The translations under genes and the position numbers were made by a program. Below, piece after piece: positions 47,946 through 55,577 of a stretch of DNA of 58,386 nt. Below the pieces are notes generated by a model. That model did not search any database. It had not been told where the DNA came from and saw only the letters and a program-made list of their open reading frames with translations. Positions within the stretch are counted from its first letter, which is position 1. Each line of letters begins with the position of its first letter. This stretch comes from a virus, in IMG/VR virus record IMGVR_UViG_3300035698_022255, positions 1 through 58,386 of that record. One strand, written 5' to 3'.

Positions 47946-48602
47946 ATGGCAGAGCGTTATCAAGTCAACGAGATTTTCTTCAGCGTCCAGGGCGAGGGCG
48001 CCTTTGCCGGGACGCCCATGGTTTTTGTTCGGTTCTCCGGCTGTAACCTGGAATGTCCTTGGTGCGATACCCAGCACCAGAGTGGACGATTTATGGCTGA
48101 TGAGGAAATCCTGAACGAGGTCCTCGACGCTGCATACGTGGGCGGATGGAATGGCGCACATTGTCCCTCATCTCTTCCCCGACCTCCTGTCTGTTTTACA
48201 GGGGGCGAGCCGTTGCTTCAGCTGGATGAGGACCTCGTCTTTCTCCTTTCGTCCATGGGGTTCCCCTTACACATCGAGACCAACGGGACGCTGGGGCTTC
48301 CCCCAATGCCGTCGGTCTTCCATTGCATTACGATTGGCCCCAAGGAGCTCCCCGGGGGAACGAAACAGGCAGAGTGGATGTTCCCGCTTGCCGCTACGCT
48401 GGAGCTAAAAGTCGTTGTCGTGGGCAACTACGTAGGACTGATGGAGGGTTGGAAAGCATATAGGCGATTTACCCACCACTTCCTTCAGCCCCTGACCCGG
48501 CCGGACGGCACGACGAATGTGGACGAGGTGTTGCGGGTCCTCCAGAAATGGCCGGGGTGGCGCCTTAGCGTGCAGTTGCACAAAATCCTGGGAATCCGTT
48601 GA
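47946..48602 (+). CDS. queE: 7-carboxy-7-deazaguanine synthase (radical SAM)
   Basis: 218 aa. Rearranges carboxytetrahydropterin to 7-carboxy-7-deazaguanine. FFSVQGEGAFAGTPMVFVRFSGCNLECPWCDT contains the substrate-binding EGxxxG and cluster Cys33, Cys37, Cys40. CFTGGEPLLQ is the GGE motif, HIETNGTL follows, and ITIGPKELPGG is the typical SPK-like loop. Length is usual for the family. With queD, folE and dpdA it forms a DNA-modification pathway. Confidence 0.9.
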   Translation: MAERYQVNEIFFSVQGEGAFAGTPMVFVRFSGCNLECPWCDTQHQSGRFMADEEILNEVLDAAYVGGWNGAHCPSSLPRPPVCFTGGEPLLQLDEDLVFLLSSMGFPLHIETNGTLGLPPMPSVFHCITIGPKELPGGTKQAEWMFPLAATLELKVVVVGNYVGLMEGWKAYRRFTHHFLQPLTRPDGTTNVDEVLRVLQKWPGWRLSVQLHKILGIR

Positions 48603-48632
48603 GATTTTAGGAGATCCTTGTGCCAGGAGCGT

Positions 48633-48658
48633 GATAATAATTTGTGCCAGAAGGCACA
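48633..48658 (+). promoter_or_regulatory. GATAATAAT motif followed by a short hairpin
   Basis: GTGATAATAAT (GATAATAAT at 48633-48641) like the elements at 46461 and 56510. Immediately after it, TGTGCC-AGAA-GGCACA (48643-48658) is a perfect 6-bp stem with a tetraloop. Located in the gap between queE and the acidic protein gene at 48692. Confidence 0.45.
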
Positions 48659-48691
48659 CATACACATTTCCACCAGATAGGAGGCGGAAGG

Positions 48692-49486
48692 ATGCCTGCG
48701 AGCAAGAAGTCGGCAGCGGACAGAAAGATGGTCACGAGCATTCTGGAGGCGCTGGGTGTCGAGGCCAACGGCCGCACCGCAACGCCCAAACTCAAAGCAA
48801 GGCTCGAAGCGAAGATTAAGGACCCTGACTGGGACAAGGTGGATGCCGTTCTCAAAGATCTGAGTTGTGCCCAGCTCGACTGGCTGGAAGCGGAAGACAT
48901 GATCGACAGTGCCGACGAGGACGAGGACGAGGATGAGGACGAGGTTTTGGACGGATGCCTGAGTGAAGAGTGTGAGGTTTTGGACGAGGATGAGGATGAG
49001 GATGAGGTTTTGGACGAGGATGAGGTTTTGGACGAGGATGAGGATGAGGATGAGGTTTTGGACGAGGACGAGGATGAGGATGAGGTTTTGGACGAGGATG
49101 AGGATGAGGATGAGGTTTTGGACGAGGACGAGGATGAGGACCCGAAGGCCAAGGCCAAGCCGAAGGCAGCGCCGGAGGCCAAGCCGGAGGCCAAGCCGAA
49201 GGCCAAGGCCAAGCCGGAGGCCAAGGCGAAGCCGGGCGAGCGCAGGAAGTGGAAGGGCGAGAAGAGCCTCGCAACCGTCTTCCAGGAGGTGGTCCTGCGC
49301 GGAACGTTTCCCCTGAAACGCGCCGTGCTCATGGCACGTCTCGAGAAGGCGCGCGGGGACCGCGGCTGCGCGAACACGATGCAGACCTACCTCAACTGGG
49401 CCTGCCGCACGGACGAGAAGAATCGTTGCTCCTTCCTGCTCGTCAAGGACGGCAAGAAGTTGGACAGGGTAGCGAGAAAGAGCTGA
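48692..49486 (+). CDS. Charge-block protein: DE repeats, KPA repeats, C-terminal domain
   Basis: 264 aa from the ATG at 48692 (AGGCGGAAGG). Residues 1-75 are a small helical domain (MVTSILEALGVEANGRTATPKLKARLEAKI...). Residues about 78-150 are acidic repeats of the type VLDEDEDEDE. The next ~30 residues are Lys/Pro/Ala-rich. The last ~80 residues form a globular basic domain (SLATVFQEVVLRGTFPLKRAVLMARLEKARG...). The acidic and KPA segments are nearly the same at DNA level as those of the SSB gene (57944-58386). May tether something to DNA or to the replisome. No known family. Confidence 0.6.
   Translation: MPASKKSAADRKMVTSILEALGVEANGRTATPKLKARLEAKIKDPDWDKVDAVLKDLSCAQLDWLEAEDMIDSADEDEDEDEDEVLDGCLSEECEVLDEDEDEDEVLDEDEVLDEDEDEDEVLDEDEDEDEVLDEDEDEDEVLDEDEDEDPKAKAKPKAAPEAKPEAKPKAKAKPEAKAKPGERRKWKGEKSLATVFQEVVLRGTFPLKRAVLMARLEKARGDRGCANTMQTYLNWACRTDEKNRCSFLLVKDGKKLDRVARKS
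49021..49140 (+). repeat. Tandem 60-bp repeat encoding acidic VLDEDEDEDE units
   Basis: 49021-49080 and 49081-49140 are identical 60-mers, each made of two diverged 30-bp units; shorter related units precede them from about 48974. Recent tandem duplication, likely variable in copy number. Confidence 0.85.
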
Positions 49487-49494
49487 GGGCCCCT

Positions 49495-49548
49495 CACCCG
49501 GGCCTTCCTCCGGGTGCCCCGGTCCACGCCATTCCGACCGGGGCACCC
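49495..49548 (+). terminator. Two overlapping, mutually exclusive hairpins (terminator or attenuator)
   Basis: Hairpin A pairs CACCCGG (49495-49501) with CCGGGTG (49510-49516). Hairpin B pairs 13 bases, 49512-49524 with 49536-49548, around an 11-nt loop. They share GGGTG, so only one can form at a time. There is no long T-run after B, so a classic intrinsic terminator is uncertain. The element lies between the acidic protein gene and folE. Confidence 0.6.
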
Positions 49549-49589
49549 AACATTCTACTCCCACATAACAGCAGCAGGCAGGAGGATAG

Positions 49590-50516
49590 ATGCGCTCGCA
49601 CAGAGAGCTCTCATGGACAGACGTCGAGCAGGCCGCACACACGGTTGCCTTTGACCTTATGGAAATCGCAGATGAGAATAAGCGCGGCGTGCCCGAGGCC
49701 TTGTATGGCGTGCCTCGTGGGGGCATCTTTGCAGCGCAGGCTCTGGCCCGACAGTTGGTCCTGGGCTGTGACGTTCGACCCCATCTCGTTGAGTCCCCGG
49801 ACCTCGCCGAGCTGGTTGTGGATGACATCATCGCAACGGGCGCCACACGAGACGACCTCGCTATCGAGCATCCTGGCGTGCCGTTTGTCGCGCTGTTCAA
49901 TAAGGCGGACTTCACTGATCGGGTCTCGTGGGTCTCGTTTCCCTGGGAGCGCGCAACGCCCGATGACAAGACGGGGATTGAGAACAACATCTCGCGCCTG
50001 CTGGAATACATAGGCGAGGACCCGCAGCGAGAAGGGCTTGCTGAGACCCCGGACCGGGTTGCACGAGCCTGGACAGAAGAGCTGTTCGTAGGCTATTCGC
50101 AGGATCCGCATGGGGTGCTCAAGACCTTCGAGGACGGGGCCTGCAACGAGATGGTAGTGCTGTCCGACATCGAGTTCTACTCCCACTGCGAGCATCACAT
50201 CATGCCCTTCTACGGCCATGCCCATATCGGCTACATTCCAGATGGCAGGGTCGTTGGGGTAAGCAAGTTGGCGCGGCTCCTGGAAGTGTTTACACGGCGG
50301 CTGCAGATCCAGGAGCGGATTGGGCAACAGGTCACCGCGGTCCTGCAGAGCGAGCTCAAGCCGAAAGGCTGCGGCTGTGTTCTTGAGGCCACCCACTTCT
50401 GCATGACCAGCCGAGGCGTCCAAAAGCAGCACAGCAGAATGGTCACAAGCAGCCTTCGGGGCTGCTTCGATAAAGCGGAAGTCCGGGCCGAGTTCCTGCG
50501 GCTTATAGGGAAGTAG
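49590..50516 (+). CDS. folE: Phosphoribosyltransferase-like domain fused to GTP cyclohydrolase I
   Basis: 308 aa. Residues about 1-120 have LYGVPRGGIFAAQALA and LVVDDIIATGATRDDL, the PRPP-binding loop of type I phosphoribosyltransferases. Residues about 128-308 are FolE: EDPQREGLAETPDRVARAW, FYSHCEHHIMPFYGHAHIGYIP (zinc Cys200, His203 region), VGVSKLARLLEVFTRRLQIQERI and ATHFCMTSRG (zinc Cys271). FolE makes dihydroneopterin triphosphate from GTP, the first step to 7-deazaguanine. The fused domain might salvage guanine for GTP or handle a deazapurine base. Ribosome binding site caggcaggagg. Confidence 0.85.
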   Translation: MRSHRELSWTDVEQAAHTVAFDLMEIADENKRGVPEALYGVPRGGIFAAQALARQLVLGCDVRPHLVESPDLAELVVDDIIATGATRDDLAIEHPGVPFVALFNKADFTDRVSWVSFPWERATPDDKTGIENNISRLLEYIGEDPQREGLAETPDRVARAWTEELFVGYSQDPHGVLKTFEDGACNEMVVLSDIEFYSHCEHHIMPFYGHAHIGYIPDGRVVGVSKLARLLEVFTRRLQIQERIGQQVTAVLQSELKPKGCGCVLEATHFCMTSRGVQKQHSRMVTSSLRGCFDKAEVRAEFLRLIGK

Positions 50517-50527
50517 CGGCGGCACGA

Positions 50528-50644
50528 ATGAATGACACGTCCACACACACAGGCGGGGCTCGTTGTGACGGGTATGGGTCAGATGCGGGCCTTACAGAGA
50601 CCTCATGGCACGTGCTGAAGCGGGGAGGACAGACATGGCCGTGA
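50528..50644 (+). CDS. Possible small ORF overlapping dpdA start
   Basis: 38 codons (MNDTSTHTGGARCDGYG...), ending TGGCCGTGA across the dpdA start. It could couple translation of dpdA to upstream ribosomes. The upstream Shine-Dalgarno is poor. No similarity recognised. Confidence 0.3.
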   Translation: MNDTSTHTGGARCDGYGSDAGLTETSWHVLKRGGQTWP

Positions 50645-51624
50645 AGATTTTCTTTGACTGCGGCGCGCCCGCCCTTTTCAATCGCCTCAGCCGGAAGATC
50701 GCGAGCACTGCCAGCATGAAGAACAAGCTTGGGGTGCATGTCACACGTAGCCACACGAGCGACTTCTCCTACGTGCATACGCCGGAGTATCGTGAGTATC
50801 GGGAAGCCTACGCTAAGTTCCTGCTTCGCTACCGACGATGCTTCGAGACCTACGCAAGCCTGGACGTGATGGGGAGCGCGGAGTTGACTTACGAGAATCA
50901 AAAATACCTCGAGGGCTATGGACTGAAGCCCCTGCCGGTGTGGCATTACGGCACGGACATTGGGTGGCTTGTCCGATACCTTGACGAGGGCTACGACTAC
51001 CTATGTATCGGGGGGCTTGTGCCGAACCCTGTCCCAGTTCTCAAGCTCCCGCTCGACCGTATCTGGGCACGCTACCTAACGGACAGTAGTGGAATGCCCG
51101 TCGTCAAGGTCCACGGTTTTGCTGTAGGCTCCTTTCAGCTCATGTATCGCTACCCATGGTATAGCGTCGATGCCAAGACGTGGCTCGACCAGGCCCGATT
51201 CGGCGCTATCCTCATGCCTCGGCCCGTGACAAAAGACAAGTACGACTGGCTCCATCCATACCTAACATCCATGACCGCGCGCACCATCCGCCCAGCACCC
51301 CCTCACCGACACATTCGCACCATGGGGATTGCACAGCGGCAAGCAGTGCTCCTGTTTCTTGAACGTATTGGGGTGCCATTGGGGAAGAGCCGCTTCGAAC
51401 CCCGACCAATGGACTACGAGTTGCAGGGGGATGAGCATTGGGTTACAAGGCCTACCGAGGACAAGGCGGGCCTTCTGGAAATCTGTGAGGAGCGCGGGGT
51501 CGTGAATTACCAAGCGGCTCGCCTGGACGTAAATCTTCTTGTCTACCACAAGATTGAAGAGATAGTTCCAAAGTGGCCGTGGCCCTTTGAGTTTCAACCA
51601 CCCGAGAAGGGGCTCTTTACATGA
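50635..51624 (+). CDS. dpdA: DpdA-like DNA 7-deazaguanine transglycosylase
   Basis: 329 aa from the ATG at 50635 (GGGGAGGACAGAC). Distant relative of tRNA-guanine transglycosylase that exchanges guanine in DNA for a 7-deazaguanine base. Seen: VKIFFDCGAPALFN (position of the first active-site Asp in DSG-type sequences), YASLDVMGSAELTYENQKYLEGYGLKPLPVWHYGTD, YLCIGGLVPNP, and KVHGFAVGSFQLMYRYPWYSVDAKTW (second catalytic Asp region), which is typical of phage DpdA. Encoded with folE, queD and queE, giving strong contextual support. Confidence 0.85.
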   Translation: MAVKIFFDCGAPALFNRLSRKIASTASMKNKLGVHVTRSHTSDFSYVHTPEYREYREAYAKFLLRYRRCFETYASLDVMGSAELTYENQKYLEGYGLKPLPVWHYGTDIGWLVRYLDEGYDYLCIGGLVPNPVPVLKLPLDRIWARYLTDSSGMPVVKVHGFAVGSFQLMYRYPWYSVDAKTWLDQARFGAILMPRPVTKDKYDWLHPYLTSMTARTIRPAPPHRHIRTMGIAQRQAVLLFLERIGVPLGKSRFEPRPMDYELQGDEHWVTRPTEDKAGLLEICEERGVVNYQAARLDVNLLVYHKIEEIVPKWPWPFEFQPPEKGLFT

Positions 51625-51908
51625 TTATCTATCTGGTAGGCGGGCTTTCTGAGATCGGGAAGCTTCAATTCCCGAAGATGAATGACCACGTTCTATTCTC
51701 GTTCTTCGACTATTCCAAGTCCAATTTTCGGATCATGCGCCAACGCAAGCGAGAGGAGGATCATCAAGATGAGAATCAAACGGGAAACGATGCTGGGGAT
51801 GCTTCGCAGGGCGGACGTCGGCAGGACGGCGGACCGCAGGCTGGAGACGTTGGAACAATGCAAGTGCTACATATTCGACGGGGGGGAGATCATCACATTC
51901 AACGATGA
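51621..51908 (+). pseudogene. Truncated ORF after dpdA, possible remnant of a second DpdA-like gene
   Basis: 95 codons starting at ATGA overlap with the dpdA stop. The first ~40 residues (MIIYLVGGLSEIGKLQFPKM...VLFSFFDYSKSNFRIM) resemble, from memory, the opening of DpdA/TGT-like phage proteins (GGLS then FSFYDYS), but the protein stops being convincing after residue 40, where it overlaps the clamp gene in another frame. A 3'-truncated paralogue is my reading; a genuine small protein of about 40-95 residues is the alternative. Confidence 0.4.
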
Positions 51909-52776
51909 GATCTGCTACCGGGGGCCGTGCCCATTAGAATTCACAGCAGCCGTCCCGGGAAAATTGTTGTGGTCCCTGCTGGATCGGATGCCCGACGACG
52001 AGGTCCGGCTCCAACGAAAGGGCAGCGAGCTCCTGGTCAGAGGCAAGAATCGGCAGGCGGGGGTGGCGTGTGCTCGGGAGGTCCTCCTGCCATATGATGT
52101 CGTCCCGGCCCCGGACAAGTGGACAGCCTTATCCAACCCCGGGGAGTTCGTCAAGCTCCTGCGGATGGCCGCGCAAACGTGCGGAAAGGACTACGCAGAA
52201 ATCCTGACCACCGTTGTCCACATTACGCCAGAGCTCATCGAGGCGTCGGACAACACGCGCTTGTTCCGAGCGCGCATTGACACAGGATTCCCAACGGAGG
52301 TCTGTGTTCCCGGGCGGACGATTGAGAAGGTCTGTGGCATGCCCTTGCAATCCGTCTGCTTACAGGAGGGATGGGTGCAGTTCCAGCTTGACGACGGCGC
52401 AGTAGTGAGCCTTCGCTGCTACCATGAGGATTACCACGACAACATCGAGGACGTGCTGGAGGTCAGAGGAGAAAAGATGCTCCTCCCATCCATCCTGTCC
52501 GAGATGCTGGGCCGAGCGGAGATTATGCAGGACGAAGAGCTGCCCCTGGTCGAGGTTGTTGTCGAGGACAATATGTTGTGCCTTACTGCTCGGAAGGAGG
52601 GCGGCTGGATTCGCGAGCGTAGGCGAGTGCCTTACAATAAGGAAGCGCTCAAGTTCCATATCAACCCGCAGTTCCTCCGCGACATCCTGACCTACTCACG
52701 ACGGATTACGGTAGGCCCGTCACGGATCAAATTGGCCAAGGGAAGCATTGAGTTCGTGACAGCCCTGGCCTACTGA
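51769..52776 (+). CDS. Sliding clamp (DNA polymerase III beta-like)
   Basis: 335 aa from the ATG at 51769 (AGAGGAGGATCATCAAG). Three beta-clamp-like segments can be traced: ITFNDEICYRGPCPLEFTAAVPGKLLWSLLDRM, the middle FVKLLRMAAQTCGKDYAEILTTVVHITPELIEASDNTRLFRAR, and the C-terminal ALKFHINPQFLRDILTYSRRITVGPSRIKLAKGSIEFVTALAY, the usual last strand. It encircles DNA to keep the polymerase attached. A clamp-loader gene is encoded at 55574. Confidence 0.75.
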   Translation: MRIKRETMLGMLRRADVGRTADRRLETLEQCKCYIFDGGEIITFNDEICYRGPCPLEFTAAVPGKLLWSLLDRMPDDEVRLQRKGSELLVRGKNRQAGVACAREVLLPYDVVPAPDKWTALSNPGEFVKLLRMAAQTCGKDYAEILTTVVHITPELIEASDNTRLFRARIDTGFPTEVCVPGRTIEKVCGMPLQSVCLQEGWVQFQLDDGAVVSLRCYHEDYHDNIEDVLEVRGEKMLLPSILSEMLGRAEIMQDEELPLVEVVVEDNMLCLTARKEGGWIRERRRVPYNKEALKFHINPQFLRDILTYSRRITVGPSRIKLAKGSIEFVTALAY

Positions 52777-52830
52777 AAGGCACTACTCCGCCTCGACCAT
52801 CGTGGAAGATTCCGACGAGGGGACGAAGTT

Positions 52831-54054
52831 TTGAGCAAGACAAAGGGTTTCTTCCAGCAGTCGTCCTGGAGGCGCGACGACATCGAGAAAGCCCCGTCCA
52901 GACTGCCCCACTGCGGCCGGTGCGGACTGGCTTCCCAATGCCTTAGCCCTCGCATGGCTCCGACGGGTGGCGGGAAGAAGAAAGTGCTGGTCGTTGCCGA
53001 GGCCCCGGGCACGGAGGAGGATCGTCAAGGAACACAATTCATAGGTCAGACGGGCCAGGTCCTCCGCAAGCTACTCCACGAGATCGGCGAGGAGTTGGAG
53101 GATTCCACAAAGACCAATGCGATCATCTGCCGGCCCCCGGGAAACAAAATTGAGGACCGCTACATCGAGGCGTGCCGTCCCAACCTGCTGAGGACCATTG
53201 AGGAGGTCCAACCAAACGTAGTCATTCTGCTGGGCACGTCAGCAGCCCACAGCCTGATCGGCACGGAATGGCATAGGAACATCGGAAACCTGGGGCGCTG
53301 GGTTGGCTGGAGGATTCCAAGTGCTCTGCACCAGGCGTGGATATGCCCGACCTATCACCCATCGTATCTCGACCGCACGGGAATGGACGCGCCACTTGTC
53401 CGTCTCACCAAGGCACATCTACGAAGCGCCTTTGCTCTGCATGCCAAGAAGCCGCAGGTCAGCCGCCTCGAGGATCTGGAACAGCAGGTGGATCGGGTGA
53501 CAAAACCAAGACTGGTCCGGCTACGACTCCGCGACCTGGCCAAGGAGAAAGGCATCCTTGCGTTTGACTACGAGGCAACGGGCCTCAAACCTGATAACCC
53601 CAAGCATCGGATTGTAAGTTGCTCCTTCTGCCTTGACGGCAAAAATACATGGGCGGGGTTGATCGACGAGCAGTGCCATAGAAATCTTAGTCGTGTCTTA
53701 CGAGCCAGGGGCCTCCGTAAAATTGCCTCAAACCTCAAGTTCGAGGAGCGGTGGACAATCGCAAAGCTCGGCCATCCTGTTGTCGGGTGGCACTGGGACA
53801 CGATGCTTGCGGCCCACGTCCTCGACAACCGCCCGGGAATTACGTCGCTGAAATTCCAGGCCTATGTCCAGCTTGGCATTGGGGATTACGAATCAAAGGT
53901 CTCGGGGTTCCTTAAGTCGAAGACAGCAAACGGCTTCAACCGCATCCATGAGATAGACACGGAATCCCTGCTCCTTTATAACGGGCTGGATTCGTTGCTC
54001 GAGTACATGCTCGCGGACATTCAGCAGACACAGATGCAGCAGAGGGCCCTATGA
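52831..54054 (+). CDS. Uracil-DNA glycosylase (family 4-like) fused to a 3'-5' exonuclease
   Basis: 407 aa, TTG start (gaggggacgaagtt upstream). Residues about 25-215 match family 4/5 glycosylases: CGRCGLASQC, VLVVAEAPGTEEDRQGTQFIGQTG, TNAIICRPPGN, VVILLGTSAAHSLIG and CPTYHPSYL. Residues about 240-400 are a DEDD exonuclease: ILAFDYEATGLKPD, IASNLKFEERWT, WDTMLAAHVLD and YNGLDSLLEYML. This is the front part of a SPO1-like UDG-exo-polymerase, here separate from the polymerase (54051). Would proofread and remove uracil. Confidence 0.8.
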   Translation: MSKTKGFFQQSSWRRDDIEKAPSRLPHCGRCGLASQCLSPRMAPTGGGKKKVLVVAEAPGTEEDRQGTQFIGQTGQVLRKLLHEIGEELEDSTKTNAIICRPPGNKIEDRYIEACRPNLLRTIEEVQPNVVILLGTSAAHSLIGTEWHRNIGNLGRWVGWRIPSALHQAWICPTYHPSYLDRTGMDAPLVRLTKAHLRSAFALHAKKPQVSRLEDLEQQVDRVTKPRLVRLRLRDLAKEKGILAFDYEATGLKPDNPKHRIVSCSFCLDGKNTWAGLIDEQCHRNLSRVLRARGLRKIASNLKFEERWTIAKLGHPVVGWHWDTMLAAHVLDNRPGITSLKFQAYVQLGIGDYESKVSGFLKSKTANGFNRIHEIDTESLLLYNGLDSLLEYMLADIQQTQMQQRAL

Positions 54055-55577
54055 AAGCACAGGTCACGCCGTGTTCCAAGGATGCTTACACGCTGCTCCA
54101 CAATGGTGCAAGGGCACTGGCACAGATCGAGGCGGCGGGCATGCGTGTAGACATCCCATATCTCGACGCGGCCATAAAGCGCACGGAACGGCAGGTCAAA
54201 CGCCTCCAGGCACGGATGGAACGGACGGACGTAGCGCGAACGTGGCGGAAGGCTTATGGGCCCAAGACCAACTTCGATAGCACGCAGCAATTGGGTGACA
54301 TTCTCTTCGACTGGATGGGCTTCGACGGCTCCGAGGAAACGGCTGGCGGATCCTACAAAACGGATAAGGTGGCATTAGGCAAGATCGACCATCCCTTTGT
54401 CCGTGACATGCTGCGTGTGAGGCAGCTGGGAAAGGCGCTCAATACTAATCTGCGCGGCCTCAAACGCGAGGTCCAGGACGAATACCTCCACCCGTTCTTC
54501 AACTTACACACCACCACGACATTCCGCTCCTCGTCGGACCATCCGAACTTCCAAAACATCCCAGTCCGAGAAGAGGGGATAAAACAACTGGTGCGGCGGG
54601 CAATAATCCCACGGCCAGGACGGCAACTTGTCGAAGTGGACTACAGCGGCATCGAGGTGCGGATTGCTGCGTGCTACCACCAAGACCCTGTGATGATCGA
54701 ATACATCAGAGACGAGACCAAGGACATGCACAGGGACATGGCCATGGAATGTTACATGCTTGCTGCCGAGGAGGTCACAAAACCGATACGCTACTGTGGT
54801 AAGAATATGTTCGTTTTCCCCCAGTTTTATGGTGACTGGTATGTGGATTGTGCCAAGTCATTGTGGAACGCGACATCCGAGATGGGCTTGGTGACAGAAA
54901 GCGGCCTCGCCCTGGGGGAGCACCTCAAAGCAAAAGGCATCCGACGGCGCGGCGCATGTATCCCGGGAAAGGACCCCGTGCCTGGCACGTTCGAGGCGCA
55001 CATTCAGGCTGTGGAACATCGGTTCTGGCAGGAGCGGTTCCGAGTCTACGATCAGTGGAAGAAGGATTGGTTCAAGGCGTATCAGCGCAAGGGTTCCTTC
55101 CGCTCCAAAACGGGGTTTCTTTACCAGGGATATCTAAAGCGAAATGAGGTCATCAATTACCCGGTCCAGGGCTCTGCGTTCCATTGTCTGCTTTGGGCGC
55201 TGTCCCGCCTCGTTCTCCGTGAGCTGAGGCGGAACAAGATGAAGGCGCTGGTCATTGGGCAGATCCATGATAGCATTGTAAGCGACGTTCCCGAGGCGGA
55301 GGTGGACGATTATCTGCTGCTTACGCAGGAAGTCATGGTTGAGAAACTGATGAAAGCATGGCCTTGGATATGTGTGCCCTTGGTAATCGAGGCCGAAGTA
55401 GCCCCCGTGACAGAATCCTGGGTTGCCAAGAAAGAAGTACGGATTACATTGGCGGAACACAAGGCAGGATGGCAAGGTCTGGAGCCCGGCACAAGGGAGT
55501 GGTCGGGCTATTGGATATTGCACCCGGACGAACAGGAGCAGATGATTGCATACACCAGAGCAAGGAAGATAGGATGA
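54051..55577 (+). CDS. Family A DNA polymerase, polymerase domain only
   Basis: 508 aa, ATGA overlap with the exonuclease gene. Motif A VEVDYSGIEVRIAACYHQDP, motif B KPIRYCGKNMFVFPQFYG, and motif C VIGQIHDSIVSD are present. Thumb region (RVDIPYLDAAIKRTERQVK, FRSSSDHPNFQNIPVREE) precedes them. There is no exonuclease domain in this protein, which is supplied by the neighbour. It is the replicative polymerase of the phage. Confidence 0.9.
   Translation: MKAQVTPCSKDAYTLLHNGARALAQIEAAGMRVDIPYLDAAIKRTERQVKRLQARMERTDVARTWRKAYGPKTNFDSTQQLGDILFDWMGFDGSEETAGGSYKTDKVALGKIDHPFVRDMLRVRQLGKALNTNLRGLKREVQDEYLHPFFNLHTTTTFRSSSDHPNFQNIPVREEGIKQLVRRAIIPRPGRQLVEVDYSGIEVRIAACYHQDPVMIEYIRDETKDMHRDMAMECYMLAAEEVTKPIRYCGKNMFVFPQFYGDWYVDCAKSLWNATSEMGLVTESGLALGEHLKAKGIRRRGACIPGKDPVPGTFEAHIQAVEHRFWQERFRVYDQWKKDWFKAYQRKGSFRSKTGFLYQGYLKRNEVINYPVQGSAFHCLLWALSRLVLRELRRNKMKALVIGQIHDSIVSDVPEAEVDDYLLLTQEVMVEKLMKAWPWICVPLVIEAEVAPVTESWVAKKEVRITLAEHKAGWQGLEPGTREWSGYWILHPDEQEQMIAYTRARKIG

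Noticed and set aside
48603-48691. preQ1 riboswitch before the acidic protein gene
   Set aside because: The short hairpin lacks the A-rich tail and loop pattern of preQ1 classes; no other site in the modification operon fits either.
48958-49140. Regular repeats resembling a CRISPR array
   Set aside because: The repeats are contiguous coding repeats without unique spacers.
48485-50011. Minus-strand ORF of 508 codons over queE, acidic protein and folE
   Set aside because: Produced by reverse reading of Asp/Glu repeats (Leu/Ile/Val runs) and high GC; conflicts with three well-supported genes.
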